From JAPOUP01 sp965221405 (GTDB taxonomy: Bacteria; Pseudomonadota; Alphaproteobacteria; Rhodobacterales; Rhodobacteraceae): a stretch of DNA of 64,000 nt. Below are positions 9,323 through 17,690 of this stretch, piece after piece. The notes under the pieces were generated by a model. That model saw nothing but the letters and a program-made list of their open reading frames with translations. It was not told the origin of the DNA and did not search any database. The position numbers were made by a program, and so were the translations under genes. Each line of letters begins with the position of its first letter. The first letter of the stretch is position 1. The stretch covers positions 682,001 to 746,000 of the forward strand of contig CBDCSE010000002.1 in assembly GCA_965221405.1 (NCBI GenBank). Direction: 5' to 3'.

Positions 9323-11401
9323 TTGAATTTGATGCAAGAGTTGGTACTGCTGCTCCTCAACGAAGATAGCGGCTACTTCCATCAGGTTCCCGGCTGGAAC
9401 CTGAACTGTGCCGTTGCGGGCGCCGGCCTTGCCGAACTGGCGCTCTCGGGTCGCATTGACATGGACCTGGACCACCTCTTCATTGCCGACCCGGCCATTA
9501 CCGAAGATCCTCACCTGGACTCCATGCTGAAGGCGATCGGCGACGAGCCGGAGAAGCGAAACACCCAGTACTGGATCGAACACCTCTCGCCGCACTCCGA
9601 AGCGATCATGGCAGCCACCCTGGATAGCCTTGAGGACAGTGGCATCCTGACCCATCACTCCGGCGGATTCTGGTCGCTCGCCCATGGAACCTGGCGGCCG
9701 GACGCCTACTCCACGCCCAGCGATATACCGAGCGATTTCGTCAAGATGCGGATCGCTGAGGTTCTGCTTGGGGGTGAAATCCCCCATCCGAAGGACGCAA
9801 TTCTGGTCGCACTCGCCAATTCGTGCAAGGTCCTTCACCTCATTTTCCCTCTGGACGAAGACGTCACCGAACGCATCGACCTTGTCAGTAAACTCGATGT
9901 CATCGGCCGCTCCATCGGCGAAGCAACCGCCAAGAGCATTGCCCAGCCGAGGTTTCACCGTGCCCTGAGCACGAAACCGATTCCCTCGGCTCCATTGCGT
10001 GATCTGCTTTTCAGTCCGGAGTTCCGAACCGGCAATATTCCCGCTCTCTTTGCCGACTGCGCCCGCAAGCACGGACCCGTATTCAGGCTCAATGTGCCCT
10101 TCCAGAAGGAGGGAATGCTCTTTCTAGCGGGTCCCGGGGCCAACCGCTGGCTGCAGCAGGTCGGCCGCAGCTACGTGCGGTCCAAGGACTACCTCTCGGG
10201 ATTCGAGCAGGTGTACGGGGCATCGCGCATTCTGCCCTCGATGGATGGTGCCGATCACTTCCGCATGCGCAAGGCCATTCATGCAACCTACTCGCGCGCC
10301 GCGCTGGCCGGTCGTCTCGACGAACTGTACCATCACGCCCGCGAACATATTGCGACATGGAAGGCTGGCGATGTTCTGCCTGCGGTTCAGACGCTAAACA
10401 GCTTCGTCAATGCACAATTTTCGCAGCTCTCCATTGGCATCGACACCCAGAGGGAGTTTCAGGATCTGCTCAAGTTCAAGGAGCGTTCGCTGATTACGCA
10501 TGTTCAGCGGGCACTCCCGAAGTTCATGCTGAAAACTCCGGGCATGAACCGACGCAAAAAGCAGATCGGCGATCTGGTGAACCGCATTCAGGCTGCACAT
10601 ACACCAGCCCAGCGCGTCGGGTGCCCTCGCGATATTGTGGACGACATGCTGACCCTGCATGCTGCCGATCCACAATTTTTGCCTGAGACGGATCTCCCCT
10701 TCTCCCTGGTTTCTCCCCTGATCGTCAGCGTCTACATGGGCAAAGCGCTGAGCTTTGCGTTCTATAACCTGCTGCGTCAGCCAGAGCTATACAGGCAGGT
10801 CCAGGAGGAGGCCGACAGGGTCTTTGCGGAGGGCGACCCCGAGGCGAATGTCCTGAGCAAATCGGAGATCGATCTCACCTACCGCTTCTTCATGGAGTCC
10901 CAGCGTCTCTACCCGATCATCCCGATGCAGATCAGAACGGTGATGAACGCCTGCGTGGTCGAGGGCTACGAGATCCCGGTGGGCTCGAAGATCTACCTTG
11001 TCCAGGCGGCCACGCACTATATGGAAGACTTATTCCCCGATCCCTTCTCCTTCGACATCGAACGTCACCGGGTGGAGCGCGACAGGGCCGACCGGAGTTC
11101 GAGTTATGCCCCCTTCGGCCTGGGCACCCACAAATGTCTGGGATTCCAGTGGGTAGAGCTTCATCTGGCGATCAATCTGCTACTGCTCGTCCACTATTTC
11201 CGCTTCGAGCTGGCACCCGCCGACTACCGGCTTCGGATCAATCCCTTCCCGACGATGTCACCTACCCGCAAGATGAAACTCCGGATTGCGGAAAAGAGGC
11301 ATGAGCTGAATCCGTCCCGCGCCCGTGCGCCCCGTCCACCCGCCGACCAGTCCCCTTCCGAGGCCGCCACATGTCCTGTTACCGGAGCGGGAGCTGCATG
11401 A
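9323..11401 (+). CDS. GPP34-domain / cytochrome P450 fusion protein
   Basis: A 692-residue fusion. Residues 1 to about 215 match the helical GPP34 (Golgi phosphoprotein 3-like) domain, with the typical start ELVLLLLNEDSGYF and later GLAELALSGRI; in eukaryotes this domain binds phosphoinositide membranes. Residues about 225 to 660 are a cytochrome P450: the heme-ligand motif FGLGTHKCLG has its Cys at residue 605, with an ExxR-like FMESQRLYP upstream. The Cys is followed by the expected G. The start is a TTG at 9323 with AAAGG seven bases upstream; an ATG at 9332 is an alternative. The C-terminal 40 residues are proline-rich and end in CPVTGAGAA. No transmembrane anchor was seen, so the GPP34 part may hold the P450 at a membrane. 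Position beside a sterol locus suggests a lipid or sterol substrate, which is inference. Confidence 0.85.
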   Translation: MNLMQELVLLLLNEDSGYFHQVPGWNLNCAVAGAGLAELALSGRIDMDLDHLFIADPAITEDPHLDSMLKAIGDEPEKRNTQYWIEHLSPHSEAIMAATLDSLEDSGILTHHSGGFWSLAHGTWRPDAYSTPSDIPSDFVKMRIAEVLLGGEIPHPKDAILVALANSCKVLHLIFPLDEDVTERIDLVSKLDVIGRSIGEATAKSIAQPRFHRALSTKPIPSAPLRDLLFSPEFRTGNIPALFADCARKHGPVFRLNVPFQKEGMLFLAGPGANRWLQQVGRSYVRSKDYLSGFEQVYGASRILPSMDGADHFRMRKAIHATYSRAALAGRLDELYHHAREHIATWKAGDVLPAVQTLNSFVNAQFSQLSIGIDTQREFQDLLKFKERSLITHVQRALPKFMLKTPGMNRRKKQIGDLVNRIQAAHTPAQRVGCPRDIVDDMLTLHAADPQFLPETDLPFSLVSPLIVSVYMGKALSFAFYNLLRQPELYRQVQEEADRVFAEGDPEANVLSKSEIDLTYRFFMESQRLYPIIPMQIRTVMNACVVEGYEIPVGSKIYLVQAATHYMEDLFPDPFSFDIERHRVERDRADRSSSYAPFGLGTHKCLGFQWVELHLAINLLLLVHYFRFELAPADYRLRINPFPTMSPTRKMKLRIAEKRHELNPSRARAPRPPADQSPSEAATCPVTGAGAA

Positions 11402-11702
11402 CTTCTCTCCCAACAATTCCGGATCGATTGCGTACATGGTCGGCATAGTGGCAGTGGGACTCGTTATCACCGACGGCTCTGGAGCAGGATGAGTGACCTA
11501 CGCTTGCCCTCACTACAGTCGAAGTGTCGGTGGTGGTGCATCCCGGGTCGCCACCATTCTGGGCCGTCCGTTCATGGGATACGCTCCACATTTACCTCGA
11601 CCACGGGATTTCTCGGCGTGAGCGGCGTGGTGATGGACCATTCGTCGGTCACGACCGACTTCCGTCTACCAGAAGCTCGACGAGGAGGAGACCGGGCACG
11701 AT
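11402..11702. other. Apparent remnant of a membrane-protein gene
   Basis: Between the P450 gene and the small open frame at 11703 there are fragments in several frames that read like pieces of a membrane protein, for example SIAYMVGIVAVGLVI near 11430-11475, interrupted by stops. The stretch VYQKLDEEETGHD just before 11703 is in frame with the next entry. This looks like a decayed gene rather than a functional one. Confidence 0.3.
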
Positions 11703-11951
11703 ATGATCATTCCGGGTGCCAAGGAGCGCTTTCGTCCGGTCACGCTGACCTGGGTCACAGCCTTCCCCAGCTTCATCCCGCCGATTCCCGGGGGCGCGAT
11801 GCAGGTCAAGTTGCTGGCGAGCCCCGCGGGCTTGATGGGATTCAGAATTCTGATCATCGCCGCCCTGCTGATACCGATTGTGTCTGCATTGACCGCGACT
11901 CATATTCGCAAGTGGATTCGCGCCAAAGTGGCTGACATGGGTCAAGGCTGA
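11703..11951 (+). CDS. Small membrane protein or C-terminal remnant, 82 residues
   Basis: The frame starts at ATG 11703 and encodes one clear hydrophobic helix near the C-terminus (GFRILIIAALLIPIVSAL) followed by a basic tail (HIRKWIRAK). A GAGGAGGAG run lies 14 or more bases upstream, rather far for a ribosome binding site. The in-frame sequence upstream also looks coding but has stops further out, so this may be the 3 prime end of a broken gene. No family is recognised. The SRPBCC gene follows on the same strand after about 60 bases. Confidence 0.35.
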   Translation: MIIPGAKERFRPVTLTWVTAFPSFIPPIPGGAMQVKLLASPAGLMGFRILIIAALLIPIVSALTATHIRKWIRAKVADMGQG

Positions 11952-12009
11952 CACGCGCACAGCGTCTTCAGTCAGGCAACGACAACGAGGAACAGGAGAT
12001 CGATCGCAT

Positions 12010-12492
12010 ATGAAGCCAGTCAAGATCAGCCGGACTGTCACCGCAACAGCGCAGGCCGTATTCGATGTCGTCGCCAATGGCCGCAACTACGGCATGGCGA
12101 TTCCGGAGATTGACACGGTGGAGTTCCTTACCGACAACGAAACCGGGTTAGGGGCGCGATTCCGAGAGACGCGTCGCTTCAGCGGCGTGCAGGCATTCTT
12201 TGCGAAGGTCTTTGGCCTGTCGGCGACCGAGAGCGAGGTGACCGGCTTCGAGGATGGCAGGATGGTTCGCCTGTTGACCGAAGAGGCAGGGGCCCTCTGG
12301 CATACAACCTTTACCGTGACGCCCAATGAAAACGGCAACGAGACCCGGCTCGACATGCTGGTCCGCATAGAGCCCGTCAGCTTCATGGGCAAGCTGGTCA
12401 CACCCTTTCTCCGGCCAGCGGCCGTGAAGGGCATTACCGCCGATGTGGAGGCCGTGAAGGCTTATGTGGAGGCGGGGCCATCATTGGATTGA
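12010..12492 (+). CDS. SRPBCC (START/polyketide-cyclase-like) lipid-binding protein
   Basis: A 160-residue protein of the SRPBCC fold, a helix-grip cavity that binds hydrophobic ligands such as lipids, sterols or polyketides. The pattern is typical: a beta-strand start KPVKISRTVTATAQAVFDVV, a central LGARFRETRRF strand pair, and a long C-terminal helix from VKGITADVEAVKAYVE. It is cytoplasmic (no signal). The ATG at 12010 follows GAGGAACAGGAG about ten bases upstream. It lies downstream of the GPP34-P450 gene on the same strand and convergent with the FAD oxidoreductase gene. A ligand-carrying or cyclase role in the neighbouring lipid pathway is possible but only inferred from context. Confidence 0.7.
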   Translation: MKPVKISRTVTATAQAVFDVVANGRNYGMAIPEIDTVEFLTDNETGLGARFRETRRFSGVQAFFAKVFGLSATESEVTGFEDGRMVRLLTEEAGALWHTTFTVTPNENGNETRLDMLVRIEPVSFMGKLVTPFLRPAAVKGITADVEAVKAYVEAGPSLD

Positions 12493-12917
12493 GGGGACAA
12501 ACCGGACGGCTGCCCGAATAAACTGCCGGCAACGCGCCATTATCAGCCGGATCCGATCCAGCGCAGCATCGCTTAAACGCTCCCGGGTCGTCGATGAACG
12601 GATTGAAGATCGGTTCGCCCGCCTCCCTGGTCCTCGCTGTGGAGGTGGTTCGTGATCAATTCGACCGAATTGACATAAGGCGTCAGTCACGGCCTGTTGG
12701 CAAGATTTCCTATCGCGGTAAGCGTGCCGCAGGCAAGGATCGTGCTGTGCTGCGGCAACGAGGGCCAAACCCAAGAGGGCCTAGACCGTCGTCCGGTTTC
12801 TCAAGTGCCATCCGCCTCGGGTCGTCGGTGCCGGAATGGTGGCGGAAGGCCGCGTCCACCGGAACGGATTATCCAGCCCCGATCTTGAAGACCAGAATGA
12901 GGATCAGCCACCGCGCC
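12493..12917. other. Convergent intergenic region
   Basis: About 425 bases between the ends of the SRPBCC and FAD oxidoreductase genes. Frames here are short and arginine-rich. No clear hairpin terminator or gene was recognised. Confidence 0.3.
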
Positions 12918-14333
12918 CTACGCCTTCCTGAAGCGCCAGCCATACATCAGGCGCCCGTAGAAATTGAACCACTTTCTCGCTTCGTCGTCGCGAAACGGGT
13001 AATTTGCCCCCATTTGACGCGCTGTTACCAGACCAGTAATGAAACAGGTCTCCTGACTGTTGATCAGGGTATGGGCACCACAATGCCAGGACCGTCGGCG
13101 GCCCTGAATGAAACGGAATAGGTGGATCAGAAGGGCAATATGGCGAACATCGTGCACGACGTGCTGGAACCACCATCTCTTGACAACCTTGGTCTCATCG
13201 ATATCGCTGATCGGATTGTAAGTCACGAGGCAGGGCTTGTCAGACCTGTTCGCCCATGGCTGCTGGTTATGCATGATATAGGTGATTTCATAATTGTCTG
13301 GCCGTGCGCCATACTGCTCGATGTGGTTGCTTCGAGTTGCAAGCGGCTTCGCCTCGTTGTCCGGAAGAAGCGAAGCGTCCGAATGCACGACCGTATGGTT
13401 ATGCAGCTCACTCTCGTAGCGGATCGAAGATAGAAGAAACCTCTCCATGAAAGTCGGCTTGTCCAGCATCATCAAGGTCTGATTCGCGTTGCACGCGAAA
13501 ATGACATCGTCGAACTCATGCCTGCCGCCGTTCGCATCTTCGACGACAACACCGGACGGTTCGCGACGCACCTTGCGAACCGGGCAGTCAAGATGGATCC
13601 TGTCCCTGAAGGCGGCCGACATTTCTTCATAGATACGCCGCGAGCCTTGGTCCCAGGTCTGCATTGGCGTCGCCGTTTCGATGTCGAAGAATTCCAGATA
13701 GCGCGCGAACAGAGACGCAGGCATGTCGAACACATTGGTAGCCATAAGAAAGTTGACGAACATCGGTTTGAGTATCTTGTAACGGAAATCTCCGGAAAAT
13801 CCCCCCAGATCGAGGAGCATGCCCATCGTCATGTAGTTGAACGGATTGAGAGCGCTGAGGAACTTCGACCGGGTCCGGTTGACCCAACCAACCCTTCTCA
13901 GAAATCGAAGAAGCTTCTGAAATCTCGCGATTTCCGTCTGCAATTGCGCCCGAATGCTGGAGTCAAAGTCGTGCGCATAGATCTCGCCATGATATTTCAC
14001 GCTGTAGCTGAATTTGGTGTCGATCACATTGATTCCATGCTGCTTCATGAAAAGAACGATATGATGATAGACAGTAGGAATACATGCGGTGACGGAGATA
14101 TCGAAGGGAATGGAGGTGCCGTCGTCCTGTGGCATATCGGCCGTGATGGCATTGCCACCAAGCCTGGAGGCAGCTTCGAACAGCTGGAAATCGAATTTTC
14201 GTGAATGCTGGTGTAGCGCCCAGGCGGCAGCCAGCCCCGAGACGCCGCCGCCGACGATTGCAATTCTTCGGGCTTCCGACGCCGCGCCCTGCGCCGCCCC
14301 ATGGGAGCCTTGCTGTGCTGGATCTTCATTCAC
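12918..14333 (-). CDS. FAD-dependent oxidoreductase (amine-oxidase fold)
   Basis: A 471-residue flavoprotein. The dinucleotide-binding motif is IAIVGGGVSGLAAAWAL (about residues 24-40), followed by the ribose-binding acidic end FEAASRLGGNA typical of the amine-oxidase/phytoene-desaturase superfamily. The overall pattern (ISVTACIPTVYHHI, FACNANQTLMML, C-terminal ETCFITGLVT) resembles the predicted NAD/FAD-binding proteins of the COG2907 type. The substrate is unknown. It could desaturate or reduce an isoprenoid or sterol given its neighbours, for example a side-chain or ring double bond, but the same family occurs next to fatty-acid modification genes. No signal peptide is seen. The start ATG at 14333 is preceded by noncoding sequence. 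Confidence 0.75.
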   Translation of the reverse strand: MNEDPAQQGSHGAAQGAASEARRIAIVGGGVSGLAAAWALHQHSRKFDFQLFEAASRLGGNAITADMPQDDGTSIPFDISVTACIPTVYHHIVLFMKQHGINVIDTKFSYSVKYHGEIYAHDFDSSIRAQLQTEIARFQKLLRFLRRVGWVNRTRSKFLSALNPFNYMTMGMLLDLGGFSGDFRYKILKPMFVNFLMATNVFDMPASLFARYLEFFDIETATPMQTWDQGSRRIYEEMSAAFRDRIHLDCPVRKVRREPSGVVVEDANGGRHEFDDVIFACNANQTLMMLDKPTFMERFLLSSIRYESELHNHTVVHSDASLLPDNEAKPLATRSNHIEQYGARPDNYEITYIMHNQQPWANRSDKPCLVTYNPISDIDETKVVKRWWFQHVVHDVRHIALLIHLFRFIQGRRRSWHCGAHTLINSQETCFITGLVTARQMGANYPFRDDEARKWFNFYGRLMYGWRFRKA

Positions 14334-15165
14334 TTGGATATACTCACCCGATTGAAAACATTCTGAAACCGCGGGAATGAAGGGCAGATGCGCGACCGCT
14401 TGTTGGAAAAGCCGTTCATGGGATTACGTATGCCACTGGTTGGAGTACCTGCGCCAAGAAAAAACGTCGCCGACTCTCCCGCTTGGTTTCGTAGGCGGAA
14501 AATCCCATGTCACGCTACACAGGAGCGGGAAGCTCGCGCCGCGCCTCGGTTATAACAAACTTCATCGTGCGGCTTGGTGACATTGACGGGAATGGGTCGA
14601 ATGGAACCGAACGCTCCCCACCAGGGCCCGAACGAAAACGATGGAAACCCCGAGCTTCACCCCAACGGATGAGTTTAGGCGTTTTAGTGCTCATTGCTAC
14701 CGTCTTTATTTCAAGGCTAGTGGTCTGAAACTCTAGCTGGGCGGAATCTTCAGGTCAAGCAATTATTTGGGTTCAGGGAGCCGTCCCGCGCCTAATCTCT
14801 TTCATGACACCCAGCTGTCGCGTTAGGGCAAAATCCGGAAGACGGATCACTTTCGAGCGGAAAACAGAGCCTGTCCGCCGTCTGGACGCGCACCGCAGGC
14901 AGCGAACCGACAGGAACGAGACCAGACACTTCCGCCCTATCACGTGATCACGGCGGATCCGCCCGGGACAGGTGAGGTCGTTGTACATGAGAACGTCCGG
15001 CACGTTACGATGCCGAACCGTCGGGCTCTCTCTCCGCAGGTCGACATGCGGCATGGACGGCGGATGCGCCGTGGTGTAGTCGGTGGAACGGAGAGTGCCT
15101 CGAGAGACGGTCGTCAAATTCCCTATGCAAAGGCCGCAATGCCCTAACCAAACGCCCATGTGCGT
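14334..15165. other. Intergenic region, no clear gene
   Basis: About 830 bases upstream of the FAD oxidoreductase gene and downstream of the membrane-protein gene, both on the minus strand. Open frames are short, overlap on both strands and have no recognisable content. Nothing like a tRNA or a repeat was seen. Confidence 0.3.
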
Positions 15166-15900
15166 TCAGTGGCCGAGCACGCTGTAGTTGCCTTCCAGAA
15201 CCAGGCGCACCGAAACATACAGACCGAGCAATGCGAAAAGGATCCAGGGTGAATTCAAGGCGAAGATATAGATACACAGGTCACGGCGGCTGATCCTGGT
15301 ATGTCTTTTGGCTATAAAGAAGCTGAACCAATAAACCGAAGTCGCATACAGCAGCTGCCAGAAAAGCATGGTTCCAATGATTCCTGAAACAGTCGCTGAC
15401 AACAGATCAAAGGTATAGGCGGCAAAAAGTATCAGCATCGGAACGGGAGTCACGAAACCGTTGCCGACATCCACATTATAACCGTACGTCCGCCGGTCAG
15501 CGTAAGAACCATCTACATGGCAGTAAGAGGCCCAGACATCCGCCCATAGAGTCGGTGAAAGCGATTTTTTCAGTGGCACCCTCTCAGTAAGAAATTCGAC
15601 AGGCGGCACCCGGTTCGTTTTTTTCCATCGCCGGTTCCAGTATTCAGCGCGTCGCTCGATGTAGTCGCGTCTGATGAACAGGCACCATTCCCAATAGCAG
15701 ATCACGAGATTGATCGCGAAAAACAGAATCAGAAGAGAATGGATTAGATTGAAATCTCCACGAAACGCCAGGCGGGCACCGATACCTGCCAGAGTCAGGG
15801 CCGCGATTACGAGCAGGGTGATCAGCGCCACCGAGACCGCCATATGGACTCGACCTGAATCGGCACCGGATTGCGTTCGGTCAGTTTGATCCTCGAGCAT
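15166..15900 (-). CDS. Multi-span membrane protein, weakly EXPERA/EBP-like
   Basis: A 244-residue integral membrane protein with about five hydrophobic segments: near residues 22-48, 52-78, two closely spaced segments in the middle (VPMLILFAAYTFDLL and MLFWQLLYATSVYWFSF), and a last one (IYIFALNSPWILFALLGLY). The C-terminal N-S-P-W-I pattern after a helix resembles the last helix of EXPERA-domain proteins, which include the sterol delta8-delta7 isomerase EBP. The conserved acidic catalytic residues of EBP were not found, so this is only a hint. The start at 15900 follows AGGAG; a longer frame reaches 15957. It lies on the minus strand, separated from the sterol operon by an insertion element. 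Confidence 0.55.
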   Translation of the reverse strand: MLEDQTDRTQSGADSGRVHMAVSVALITLLVIAALTLAGIGARLAFRGDFNLIHSLLILFFAINLVICYWEWCLFIRRDYIERRAEYWNRRWKKTNRVPPVEFLTERVPLKKSLSPTLWADVWASYCHVDGSYADRRTYGYNVDVGNGFVTPVPMLILFAAYTFDLLSATVSGIIGTMLFWQLLYATSVYWFSFFIAKRHTRISRRDLCIYIFALNSPWILFALLGLYVSVRLVLEGNYSVLGH

Positions 15901-16062
15901 AAACTCCTGTCCCCTAAAGAAACCCACGATCCGGAGTTTCGAATGCCCGGGCCGCACTCCCGATTGAACTCTCCCCTAAACCATTGCCTCCGTTCCGTCC
16001 ACCTTTTCAGGATCCATAACGGTGCTGACCGGTCAAAATGGGCCTTAATTCAGCTCACGGGA

Positions 16063-17564
16063 GCCTCTTGCAGAACTCCGCGGTCGAGCGGTTTTTTCCC
16101 GTGAAACGGGCTTTTTTCGACGGCGGGGCCTGGATATGGAGCCGTCTCTCCTGTATGATGAAGGTGCGGAAACCACAACATACAGGGAGACAGCCCCATG
16201 TCCTTGGGAGAGTTCGTATCAGACGCCTGGCACCGCATCCAGGGGCAGCTTTTCCCCTTCCTCGCCGAGGAGGTCGGCCCGCTGGGCGAGACGCACCGCA
16301 GGTTCGTGGCGGTCCCCGGCCTGGCGCGGGTGGAGCGGCACCTCCATTACGACCACCGCGGCGTCGGGCACCCGCCCGCCGACCGCAACGCGCTGGCGCG
16401 GGCCTTCGTCGCGAAGGCGGTGTGGGACCTCCCGACCACGGCCGCGCTGACCGGCAGGCTCAGGTACGATCCCACGCTGCGCCGCCTGTGCGGCCGGTCG
16501 CCGCGTGTCGGGGGTCCCCGGCGAACCGGCGTTCTCCCGCGCCTTCGCGTGGTTCGCGGAGACCCGGCCGCACGGGCGCATGCACGGGGCGCTGGTAAAG
16601 GCCGCCTATGACGGCTCGGTCGTCGGCCACATATCGAGGGACTCCACGGCGATCACGGGACGGGAGCGGCCGGCGCCCGGGCCGAAGCGGGAGCCGGCGC
16701 CGAAGCGGCGGCGCGGACGCCCGCGCAGGGGCGAGCACCCGGTCAGGGAGCCGACCGGGCTGGAGCGGCAGCTCCGGGGCGGCATGTCCACGGCGGAGAT
16801 GGTGGCGGAGCTTCCGAAGGCCCGCGACGTCGGGAGGAGACGGAACGCGAAAGGTTACAGGGAGAGCTGGCGCGGGTACAGAATGCATATCGACGCCGCC
16901 GACGGGGACGTCCCCGTCAGCTGCATCCTGACCTCGGCGTCGCTGCACGACAGCCAGGCCGCCATCCCCCTCGCCCGGATGACCGCGGAGCGGGTGGACC
17001 ACTGCCACGAACCCATGGACGCCGCCTACGGCTCCCGGGAGATCGGGCTGCACGCCCGCATGGCGGGGCGGGTGCCGGTCATCGACGCCAACCCCCGGCG
17101 GGACGCGGCGCTGAAGGCGCGCCTCGCCACCGGGGCGCGGGCGCAGCGCAGGGCGGGCCACGTCCGCCACGACCGCGTGCGCCACCGGCAGCGCTCCAGC
17201 GCCGGGAGGGTGAACTCCGCCCTGAAGGACTCCTACGGCGGTCGGCACGTCCGGGTGCGGGGGCACGCGAAGGTCGCCTGCCACCTGTTCTTCGGCGTGC
17301 CCGGCCTGACGGTCCACCAGCTGATGCGGCCCGTCGTCTGACGCCACCGGTTCCGGCACCACCCTCCGCCGCCGACGCCGCCCCGGAACGGGACGGCGCG
17401 CACGCCCGTGCGCGGACGGCACCCGGAGGGCGGCGGAATGCGACATTCCGCCACACTTCGGCGCACCGGGACGCCCCGGAAGCCCGCCGCGCCCGGCTCA
17501 GGCGCCCCGGCGGACGCCGAAGGCTGGCCACGGCCGCCGGAACCGCGATAATTGTGCAAGAGGC
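16063..17564 (+). mobile_element. Insertion sequence of the IS5/IS4 superfamily with 8-bp target duplication
   Basis: A 1502-bp element with short inverted ends beginning GCCTCTTGCA at 16063 and the complement ending at 17564. It is flanked by the identical 8-bp repeat TCACGGGA at 16055-16062 and 17565-17572, a target-site duplication. The GC content is clearly higher than that of neighbouring genes. It lies between the membrane-protein gene and the sterol methyltransferase gene, 127 bases before the latter. Confidence 0.85.
16198..17341 (+). pseudogene. DDE transposase of the 16-kb element, frameshifted
   Basis: Transposase of the IS5/IS4 superfamily. The first frame starts at ATG 16198 behind a GGGAGACAG site and covers the N-terminal part to about 16500. 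The second frame takes over near 16505 (SGVPGEPAFSRAFAWF) and carries the catalytic-type segments RDSTAI, the GYRESWRGYRMHIDAADG region, LTSASLHDSQAAIPL, MDAAYGS and the C-terminal RGHAKVACHLFFG. The two frames overlap by about 100 bases and are offset by one base. This is either a mutation or a frameshift product. The antisense strand has a long open frame because of the high GC content; it is not a gene. Confidence 0.75.
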
Positions 17565-17595
17565 TCACGGGACAAACCGTAATACGTGATTCCGT

Positions 17596-17624
17596 TTGAC
17601 TTGCGGTCACCAGATGGGTAAGGT
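17596..17624 (+). promoter_or_regulatory. Candidate promoter of the sterol methyltransferase gene
   Basis: TTGACT at 17596-17601, a 17-base spacer, then TAAGGT at 17619-17624. The -35 box is close to consensus and the spacing is ideal, but the -10 box is weak. It lies just outside the insertion sequence and 67 bases before the ATG at 17691. Confidence 0.35.
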
Positions 17625-17690
17625 CAGTGATGGGTGCACAAATGACTTAACGGTGGCCCTGCTAGACCCTAACAGTAGTCTGGACTTCTT

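Noticed and set aside
13518..14204. A 228-codon plus-strand frame over the FAD oxidoreductase
   Set aside because: It is antisense to the flavoprotein gene and shows no family features.
16460..17446. A 328-codon minus-strand frame over the 16-kb transposase
   Set aside because: It is low-complexity antisense sequence within a transposon.
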